Below, in pieces: positions 8,441-14,520 of a stretch of DNA of 34,524 nucleotides. Below the pieces are notes generated by a model. The model was given only the letters and a program-made list of their open reading frames with translations, was not told where the DNA came from and ran no database searches. Position 1 is the first letter of the stretch, and each line of letters opens with the position of its first letter. The DNA is taken from the NCBI GenBank assembly GCA_016220085.1, contig JACRIN010000066.1, positions 1 through 34,524 of the forward strand, in the 5' to 3' direction. The translations under genes and the position numbers were made by a program. This DNA comes from Planctomycetota bacterium (lineage in GTDB: Bacteria > Planctomycetota > UBA1135 > GCA-002686595).

Positions 8441-9475
8441 CTACAAGGGCGTCAGCACGAACCCGCGCACTTGACCGTTCAGGTTGCCCCAGCCGACGAT
8501 CCGGCCGCCGTCGTCGAGATCGAAGGCGCCGACGTACGTCCATCCAGCCGGCGATGCGACGAGGTGCTCGACGAACGTGAACTGACCGGCGCTCCACAGG
8601 AAGGGCTTCAGCTCGCCGGAGGCAGCCAGGGTCGCGGCGCCGAGGATCTGTCCGCGCTCGTTGACGCGCACGGCGTAGCCTTTGGACGCGGTCGGCGGCA
8701 GCGGCAGCACGAACGGCGCGCCGCTCACCCACACGATCGGCACCTGCGTCGCGGGAGCGTTGAACGCTTGCCCCACGATCGTGCCGCGGTCGTTGACGTC
8801 CTGCGCGGCGCCGTGCGCGAGGCTCGACGGCAGCGCGAGCGGCGCGAGCACGCCGTGCGACCAGACGAACGGCTGCGGCGGGTCGCTCGGCGTCGGACGC
8901 ATCTCGCCGACGATCACGTTGGAAGCGTTGATCCCGCGGGCGATCGACGTCCACGTCGCCGGCGAGCCGAGCGGCAGCACGACGCCACTCGGAAGCCAAG
9001 CGACTGCAGCATGCGGGTGCGCGGCGAACGCGTCGGAGGAACCCCCGACGACGATCCCGGCGTCGTTCAGGTCCGCGGCCCACGCGCGCACGCCGAAGAG
9101 CGGCGGCAGGACCTGGTTCTGACCGCCGACGTGGACGAACGCGATCTCGCCGGTCGGACTCTGCGCGCCGCAGAGCACCATGCCGCTCTGGTTCGCTCGA
9201 AACGCCCACGCTTCGGTCGCTCCACCGGGGATCGGCAGGTTGACGGAGACGCCGTCGCGCCACAGCGTCGGTACGAACGAGCCCGGCAGGTCGCGGACGC
9301 CTCCAACCACCAGGCCGGTGCGCGAGTCGAGCCCGTTGCCCATGCTTTGGCCCGGGTTCGGTGCAGCGAGCAATTCGAACTCGTACGTCGCGGTTGCGGC
9401 GAGCTGCGTGGTCGTAGGCTCCGTCGCGGCGCCGACGGAGAGTTGCGATGCGAGTGCGAGAGCAAGGAAAAGCAT
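8441..9475 (-). CDS. Secreted HAF-repeat protein
   Basis: The product has 344 residues. The ATG at 9475 opens a signal peptide (MLFLALALASQLSVGA) and is preceded by AGGAA at a suitable distance. The mature part consists of HAF-type repeats (extracellular repeat family), about 50 residues each. They are recognisable by L/V/I-N-x-x-G/N-x-I/V-x-G followed by F/V/A-x-W: LNDAGIVVGGSS, INASNVIVGEM, VNDRGTIVGQAF, VNERGQILGAAT and LDDGGRIVGWGN. The regular spacing suggests a beta-propeller-like secreted protein. It ends naturally in GFVLTPL. No enzymatic residues stand out. Confidence 0.82.
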   Translation of the reverse strand: MLFLALALASQLSVGAATEPTTTQLAATATYEFELLAAPNPGQSMGNGLDSRTGLVVGGVRDLPGSFVPTLWRDGVSVNLPIPGGATEAWAFRANQSGMVLCGAQSPTGEIAFVHVGGQNQVLPPLFGVRAWAADLNDAGIVVGGSSDAFAAHPHAAVAWLPSGVVLPLGSPATWTSIARGINASNVIVGEMRPTPSDPPQPFVWSHGVLAPLALPSSLAHGAAQDVNDRGTIVGQAFNAPATQVPIVWVSGAPFVLPLPPTASKGYAVRVNERGQILGAATLAASGELKPFLWSAGQFTFVEHLVASPAGWTYVGAFDLDDGGRIVGWGNLNGQVRGFVLTPL

Positions 9476-9682
9476 CGTTGGGTTCCTGAAAGGGGTCGAG
9501 AGCGAATGCGCGACGTCTCGGCGTCGCGGCTTCCGATCCTAGGGCCGCGGCGCGCGACAGCTACGATTCGCGAGGGCACCGTCTCCGCGAAAAACGAATG
9601 CGCGGCTCCGCTCGCGAGCAGATTGGATTCGCCCCGCGCGCTCGAAATCGCGCGCGTGCGTCGAATCGATGTGCGCGCTCGC

Positions 9683-10444
9683 TCAGTTTCCGCGCCGCGG
9701 CAACCAGAGCTCGCCGAGCACCAGCACGCAACCGAGTGCGGCGCCGCCCGCGAATGCGCTGCCGCCGCCGATCACGAGCCACACCAGCGCCGCGCTCTCG
9801 CGCGCGAGGAACCAGCCCGCGAGGTCGCACGCGAGCCCGACGCCGAGCAGGAACGCGACCATGCTGCGCGCGAACGGCACGAAGCGCGTCGACCACACCA
9901 GGATCATCAGCACACCGGCCAGCGTCGCCATCGCGAGCGCGTGCGTGTGCGTCGACGTGACCAAGATCGGCCAGGGCGTCGCTTCGAGCTTGCGAGAGAA
10001 CGCGACCTTCTCGATGTCGTCCCAGTACTCGAGCGGGATCGTTTGTCCGATCCCCTCGCCTTGCGTCGACTTGCGCGAGTGGCACTGCAAGCAGTCGCGC
10101 GCGACGATCTCCGCGGGCGCAGCGGGACCGAGGTCGGGGTTGTCGAAGTTCTCGCTGACCTTGTCGCTCTTCAGCCAGTCGAGCAAGAGCTTGCGATCCG
10201 CCGCCTGCTGCTCCTTCGGATGCTCGCGCTCGAGCGCGACGACGAACGGCGCGGGATTGTCGATGCCGTGGTACGCGCCAACGAGATCGTCGATCGACAC
10301 GCCGGGACGCGCGTCGCGATTCTGGTGATGGTCCTGCAGGTGCGTCAACGAAGCCCACAGTCCGAGCAGCACGGCGCCGACGACGCCGGTCAGGCCGAAA
10401 CGGAAAGCGAGCGGCAGCTCGCGCAGTCGAAAGGTCGGGTTCAT
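9683..10444 (-). CDS. Four-helix membrane protein with one CxxCH haem-binding motif
   Basis: The product has 253 residues. The ATG at 10444 overlaps the TGA of the upstream Gfo/Idh/MocA gene (ATGA), which fixes the start and implies translational coupling. Transmembrane helices are predicted near 13-33, 167-186, 190-213 and 219-247. The loop between helices 1 and 2 (34-166) carries CLQCH (118-122), a class I c-type haem attachment motif, and should lie in the periplasm. THTHAL (165-170) sits at the membrane edge before helix 2 and offers further histidines. I infer an electron-transfer subunit working with the upstream oxidoreductase and ApbE. I do not recognise a named family. Confidence 0.82.
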   Translation of the reverse strand: MNPTFRLRELPLAFRFGLTGVVGAVLLGLWASLTHLQDHHQNRDARPGVSIDDLVGAYHGIDNPAPFVVALEREHPKEQQAADRKLLLDWLKSDKVSENFDNPDLGPAAPAEIVARDCLQCHSRKSTQGEGIGQTIPLEYWDDIEKVAFSRKLEATPWPILVTSTHTHALAMATLAGVLMILVWSTRFVPFARSMVAFLLGVGLACDLAGWFLARESAALVWLVIGGGSAFAGGAALGCVLVLGELWLPRRGN

Positions 10445-11682
10445 TCGCTCTTCAGCAACGCTTCGTCGATCGCGACCGTCTGGCCGGTCGTGACCGCTTG
10501 GTTCGCGAGGATAGCGACCGCCGCCGCGCGCAGACCTTCCTCGACCGAGCAAACGACCGGCGTGTTCTCGGTGACGCTCTTCAGGAAGTCCGCGAGCGGG
10601 TAGTAGAGCGGCGGATTCGGCAGACCGACGCCTTCCTTGAGCTTGCCTTGGGCGGCGAGCTTGGTCGCGTCGGCGATCAGCGTGATCCCTTGCTCGTCGT
10701 GGAACTGCTGGCGGTTCGCGTAGACCTCCCAGCCCTGCGTCGGCGAGTCGGCTTCCTTGAACATCCAACCGGCGGTCCACGCGAGCTTGATCGAGCCCAT
10801 CGAGCCGCAGAAGAGCTCGTGCTGCGAATCGAACGAGTTCGCGAGCGTCGCGTCGTAGATCAGACGGCGCTCGCCGGGGAACTGGAGCTCGCAGAGCACC
10901 GTGTCGTGCACCGTGCGACCGTCCTTGTGCAGTTGGATCGAGCCGAAACCGCGCACCGCGGTCGGGTACGCGCCGAGGAACCAGTGGAACACGTCGAACT
11001 GTTGCGTGCCGTATTCGCCGACCAGGCCGAGCGACACCTTCGGATCGAGCGGCCAGTTGAGCGCGGCTTCCTCCTCCGCGTTCGCGCCCGGAGTACGCCA
11101 CGTGCTCTTCTTGTGGTACTGCGCGCGCATCGTGACGGTGTCGCGGAGCGCGCCGGAGCGGAAGAACGAGCGCGCGAGCCCGTAGATCGGATTCGAGCGG
11201 CCGTACATGCCGGTGACGCACACTTTGCCGGACTTGCGAGCGGCTTGGACGAGCGTGCGGCAGTCATCGAGCGTCGTCGCGAGCGGAGATTCGACGTACA
11301 CGTGCTTGCCCGCGGCGAGGCATTCGAGCGCGACGTCCTTGTGCGTGTGCGACGGCGTCGCGACGAACACCGCGGCGACGCTCTTCGCCTTGTCGAGCAT
11401 CTCCGCGATCGTCGCGTAGCCCTCGGCGCCTTGCACGCGGCGCTGGCCGCTCTTCAGGCGCGCATCGAGCACGTCGACGACGGCGACGACCTTGACGCCT
11501 TCGATCTTCGCGAGCTCGCCGAGGATCGCGCGCCCTTGGCGGCCGCAACCGACCAGCGCGACGTCGATCGGCACTTTCGTCTGCGGCAGCGACGCGGCGG
11601 CGACGAGCTCGGAGGTCAGGGCGAACGCCGCGGCGGCGGACGCGCCGTGGACGAGGAAGTCTCTGCGATCGATCGGGCTCAT
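10441..11682 (-). CDS. Tat-exported Gfo/Idh/MocA family oxidoreductase (ESP variant)
   Basis: The product has 413 residues. The ATG at 11682 overlaps the stop of the upstream apbE-like gene (ATGA). The N-terminus is a twin-arginine signal (RRDFL at 6-10 followed by an Ala-rich core). A Rossmann domain begins at about 39 with VALVGCGRQGRA (G45-x-G47-x-x-G50), and VATPSHTH (107-114) is the usual substrate-side loop. The C-terminal domain contains GTQQFDVFHWFLG. The family's EKP motif reads VESP here, so the lysine normally placed near the nicotinamide is a serine. Family members oxidise or epimerise sugars and cyclitols with NAD(P). Export through Tat implies that the cofactor is loaded before export. 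The altered motif may change or reduce activity. Confidence 0.9.
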   Translation of the reverse strand: MSPIDRRDFLVHGASAAAAFALTSELVAAASLPQTKVPIDVALVGCGRQGRAILGELAKIEGVKVVAVVDVLDARLKSGQRRVQGAEGYATIAEMLDKAKSVAAVFVATPSHTHKDVALECLAAGKHVYVESPLATTLDDCRTLVQAARKSGKVCVTGMYGRSNPIYGLARSFFRSGALRDTVTMRAQYHKKSTWRTPGANAEEEAALNWPLDPKVSLGLVGEYGTQQFDVFHWFLGAYPTAVRGFGSIQLHKDGRTVHDTVLCELQFPGERRLIYDATLANSFDSQHELFCGSMGSIKLAWTAGWMFKEADSPTQGWEVYANRQQFHDEQGITLIADATKLAAQGKLKEGVGLPNPPLYYPLADFLKSVTENTPVVCSVEEGLRAAAVAILANQAVTTGQTVAIDEALLKSE

Positions 11683-12785
11683 GGGAGAACGGTGGCGGAG
11701 CGGAGGAAGGACGAAACGTCAGGGGTACGGTTGAACTGCCAAGAGCGCGCGAAGCGCGGGCCACGACCGAACGCGAGTTCGAGGTCGCGCGGCGCGTGCG
11801 CGGTCCCGAATCGGCCGCCGCGCGGCGCGCCGGCGGTCTCGATTCTCGAGTCGTGCATGGTGGGATCTGTTTCGAGCTGCGAGTGCGGCGGCTCGCGGTC
11901 GAGTCGGCTCGGCGAGCCGCGCGGTGCGCTCGCGAGCTCGACGTCGAGCTCGCGTCCCTCGCGCGGAAGCTCGCCGAGCACCAGCAGCGCGGTCGACCAC
12001 GCCTCGGCGATGCGCGCGTCGGCGTGGACGACGGCGACGGTCGCGTCGGAGGCGGCGCTCGTCCGCGTGCGCGGATCGAGCACGTGCCCCGAGCCGTCGG
12101 CGAGCGTGCGCCCGTGCTGCGCGGAGACCGAGAGCGCGGCGTCGCAGAGCTCGACGACCGGCGCACCGTCGCCGCCTTCGAGCGCGACGCGCCAAGCGCG
12201 AGCGTCCGGCGGCGCTCCGAGCGCGAGCACCGAGCTGGTCCCGCCGTGCAGCAGCGCGTTCGTCACGCCCGCGGCGCGCAGCTCGCGCGCCGCGAGCTCC
12301 AACGCGTGCCCCTTCGCGATCCCGCCGAGGTCGAGCGCGACGCCGGGCCGCGCGAACCGGAGCGTGCGTCGCTCGCGATCGAGTCGCACGGCGTCCCAAC
12401 CGACGTACTCACGCGCAGCGGCGACGTACTCACGCGCAGCGGCGGCGTCGAGCGCGAGCTCGCCGCCGCACGGCGCGCGCCGGTCGAGCGCGCGCACGAG
12501 CGGCGCGACGCTCGGATCGAACGCTCCCCCGGTCGCGCGCCACGCGTCTTCGCACGCGGCGAGGAGCTCGAACTGATCCGCGTCGAGCGCGACCGGACGC
12601 AGCGCGGCGGTGCGGTTCAGGTGCGCGAGAAAGCTGTCGCTCGCGAACGCCGACCACTCGGCGTCGCAGCGCTCGACCGCTTCGAGCGCCGCCTCGCCCG
12701 CGGCGCGCACTCGCAGCCGGTCCCCGTCGTCGACGAGGACCAGCTCGAAGCGCGTCGCCATCGCGCTCGTCGCGAGACGGAGCAC
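11679..12785 (-). CDS. apbE: ApbE-like FAD:protein FMN transferase
   Basis: The product has 368 residues from a GTG at 12785; an in-frame ATG at 12761 is an alternative. Family signatures appear in order: SAMATRFEL near the N-terminus, TGGAFDPSVAPLV (85-97), the flavin-binding LDLGGIAKGHALE (151-163), HGGTSSVLALG (180-190), GHVLDPRT (233-240) and STALLVLG (264-271). ApbE enzymes attach FMN to Ser/Thr of extracytoplasmic redox proteins. No signal peptide is present, unlike many exported members. After about residue 285 the last 80 residues are low-complexity and do not resemble the family; other frames do not restore it. The gene overlaps the following Gfo/Idh/MocA start by ATGA. No [ST]GA[TS]-type FMN acceptor motif is evident in the neighbours. 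Confidence 0.85.
   Translation of the reverse strand: MLRLATSAMATRFELVLVDDGDRLRVRAAGEAALEAVERCDAEWSAFASDSFLAHLNRTAALRPVALDADQFELLAACEDAWRATGGAFDPSVAPLVRALDRRAPCGGELALDAAAAREYVAAAREYVGWDAVRLDRERRTLRFARPGVALDLGGIAKGHALELAARELRAAGVTNALLHGGTSSVLALGAPPDARAWRVALEGGDGAPVVELCDAALSVSAQHGRTLADGSGHVLDPRTRTSAASDATVAVVHADARIAEAWSTALLVLGELPREGRELDVELASAPRGSPSRLDREPPHSQLETDPTMHDSRIETAGAPRGGRFGTAHAPRDLELAFGRGPRFARSWQFNRTPDVSSFLRSATVLP
12401..12442. repeat. Perfect 21-bp tandem duplication in the apbE-like gene
   Basis: Two identical 21-base copies (12401-12421 and 12422-12442) encode AAAREYV twice (residues 115-128) on the minus strand. The complete identity suggests a recent in-frame duplication. Confidence 0.92.
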
Positions 12786-12855
12786 GAGGTCAGGCTCCGC
12801 CCCGGCGGGAAGCGCGGAACGGCGGATGGCTCGGACGGCGACGCACGCGACCCGA

Positions 12856-14187
12856 TTAGACGCGGTGGACCGCGCCGGTCTTCGGGTCGAACTCGTACTT
12901 GCCGCCGCCCCACAGCGAGCGCGTCGCGAGGTCGATGATCACCATCGCCTTGCAAGCGAGCTCGATCGGGCTCTGGTTCGGTTGGCGCGTGCGCACCGAG
13001 TTGAAGAAGTTGAGGCGCAGCGCGTCCTGCGGATCGCCGCCCTCGGTGCACTGCACTTCGCGCGCGTCGATCTCGTCGACGAACGGCTGTTGCGGTTGGA
13101 GCACGACGTTGTTGCCGCCGAGCAGCAGGTTCGCCTTGTGGCCGCGGATCATCGGCTCGATCCCGGTGTCGTTGCAGACCGAGCCCGCGACGATCATCGT
13201 GTGCTCCTTCTCGAACTCGGCGGTCAGGAAGACCTGGTCGTGGTTCTCCATGTCCTTGAAGACGTAGTGACCGCCGCCCGCGCTGACGCGCACCGGCCAA
13301 CCGACGTCGAGCGCCCAGATCATCGGCGTCATCATGTGCGGCAGGAGGTCGCCGACGACGCCGGTCGACCAACGACGGTAGCGACGCCAACGGTGGTAGA
13401 CCTCGGTGTCGAACGGCACTTCACCTTCCGAACCGCACCACGCCTTCCAGTCGAGCATCTCGCCCGGTTGCACCGCGGGATCGATGCCGTAGAGCCACTC
13501 GCCGTCCTTCGAGTTGCGGCAGTAGCTCGTCTGCGAGAGCGTCGGATGCCCGATCGCGCCCTCGGCGATCAACTTCTTCGCCTCGCGGTACTTCTGGTAC
13601 ATCATGTACTGCGTCCCGACCTGCAGGATCATGTCGGGGTTCGCGTCGACGACCTTCTTGAGGTGCAGCGCGTCCTCGGTCTTGATGCAGAGCGGCTTCT
13701 CGACGTACACGTCCTTGCCGGCGGCGAGCGCATCGATCGCCATCGGCACGTGCCAGTGCTCCGGCGTCGCGATCAGCACGCAGTGAAGATCGGTGCGCGC
13801 GAGCAACTCGCGGTAGTCGCGGTAGCCGTCGACCTGGAAGCCCTGTTGCTCGGTGGCACTCTTCAATGCGCCGTCGAGCCGCGGCTTGCAAACTTCGGCG
13901 AGCGCGACGACCTTGACCTTTTCCGTGCCGGCCTTGTTCGCGGCGATGATCGCCTGCAGGTGACCGCCGCCCATCCCACCGGGCCCGATGATCCCCATTC
14001 GAATCGGTTCGTCGGCGGCGAGCGGCGCGCGGGATTTCGCGCGGGGCAGCGGCCCGGCGAGCGCGGTGCGCGTCGACTTGCAGCTCGTGACCGCCGCGAC
14101 GCCCGTCAGCGCGGCGGCGGCGCCGAGGAAACGGCGGCGGGAGGTCGAGGACGGGGTCGGAACTTCGGACTCGGGGGCGTGGGTCAT
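12856..14187 (-). CDS. Tat-exported Gfo/Idh/MocA family oxidoreductase (lipoprotein-like)
   Basis: The product has 443 residues. The ATG at 14187 opens a twin-arginine signal (SRRRFLG at 16-22) whose hydrophobic core ends in AAVTSC (Cys36), suggesting a Tat-exported lipoprotein. The Rossmann motif is MGIIGPGGMGGGH (64-76), with IATPEHWH (139-146) and the intact YVEKPL motif (161-166). The C-terminal domain has WSTGVVGDLLPHMM, with the conserved histidine of the family. This type is abundant in Planctomycetes and is predicted to act on sugars in the periplasm. It lies 70 bases upstream of apbE on the same strand and probably heads the redox operon. Unlike its downstream paralogue it keeps the EKP lysine. 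Confidence 0.93.
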   Translation of the reverse strand: MTHAPESEVPTPSSTSRRRFLGAAAALTGVAAVTSCKSTRTALAGPLPRAKSRAPLAADEPIRMGIIGPGGMGGGHLQAIIAANKAGTEKVKVVALAEVCKPRLDGALKSATEQQGFQVDGYRDYRELLARTDLHCVLIATPEHWHVPMAIDALAAGKDVYVEKPLCIKTEDALHLKKVVDANPDMILQVGTQYMMYQKYREAKKLIAEGAIGHPTLSQTSYCRNSKDGEWLYGIDPAVQPGEMLDWKAWCGSEGEVPFDTEVYHRWRRYRRWSTGVVGDLLPHMMTPMIWALDVGWPVRVSAGGGHYVFKDMENHDQVFLTAEFEKEHTMIVAGSVCNDTGIEPMIRGHKANLLLGGNNVVLQPQQPFVDEIDAREVQCTEGGDPQDALRLNFFNSVRTRQPNQSPIELACKAMVIIDLATRSLWGGGKYEFDPKTGAVHRV

Positions 14188-14367
14188 GGGTCGGTCCTGG
14201 GTTGGCCTCTGGGCGTCGATGAGCGAGCTGGGAGAGCATAGCGAGGTCGGTCCCCGGGAGGCAGCTCGGCAAAAGGGCGAGCGAGCAACTGCTCCTTCGT
14301 CCGCAGATCGCCACCGCTGCACGCGAGCTCCAACCTGCTCGCGCGGGTGCAACGCGAGAGAAATCCC

Positions 14368-14397
14368 TGAACCCTACGGACCGCCCGCGACGTCTAA
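14368..14397 (+). promoter_or_regulatory. Candidate ECF-type promoter for the beta-helix gene
   Basis: TGAACCC (14368-14374) and CGTCTAA (14391-14397) are separated so that GAACC and CGTC are 17 bases apart. This resembles ECF promoters, which favour AAC in the -35 and CGTC in the -10 element. Transcription would begin near 14404, giving a leader of about 115 bases. Confidence 0.3.
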
Positions 14398-14401
14398 CGC
14401 G

Positions 14402-14417
14402 GGTCCGACGGTCCGAC
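14402..14417. repeat. Tandem GGTCCGAC repeat at the predicted transcription start
   Basis: Two perfect copies of GGTCCGAC (14402-14409 and 14410-14417) directly follow the candidate -10 element. The position would suit an operator, but no regulator is linked to it. Confidence 0.5.
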
Positions 14418-14520
14418 GCGCGCGCCGCGCGGACGACGCCCCAAGACCCCGCGTGGCGTGCCAAGCTGGAGTCGATCCACGGCGCCCACGACTTCCAGGC
14501 AGCTTGCAGAGACACGTCCG

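Larger units (their letters stand above)
14188..14520. other. Divergent promoter region between Gfo/Idh/MocA and beta-helix genes
   Basis: This 333-base stretch has no convincing gene. It separates two divergent genes and contains a candidate ECF promoter and an 8-bp tandem repeat, listed separately. Nothing else recognisable is seen. Confidence 0.6.

Noticed and set aside
7715..10603. Open frame of 962 codons on the plus strand
   Set aside because: It is antisense to the HAF-repeat and CxxCH membrane genes, has Arg-rich composition and no recognisable domain.
11264..12166. Alternative frame continuing the ApbE C-terminus
   Set aside because: I looked for ApbE-like sequence in the other two frames after residue 285 to support a frameshift; both are Arg/Ser-rich and show no family resemblance.
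12610..14241. Open frame of 543 codons on the plus strand
   Set aside because: It is antisense to a clear Gfo/Idh/MocA gene, and its composition (Arg, His, Leu, Val) is typical of a shadow frame.
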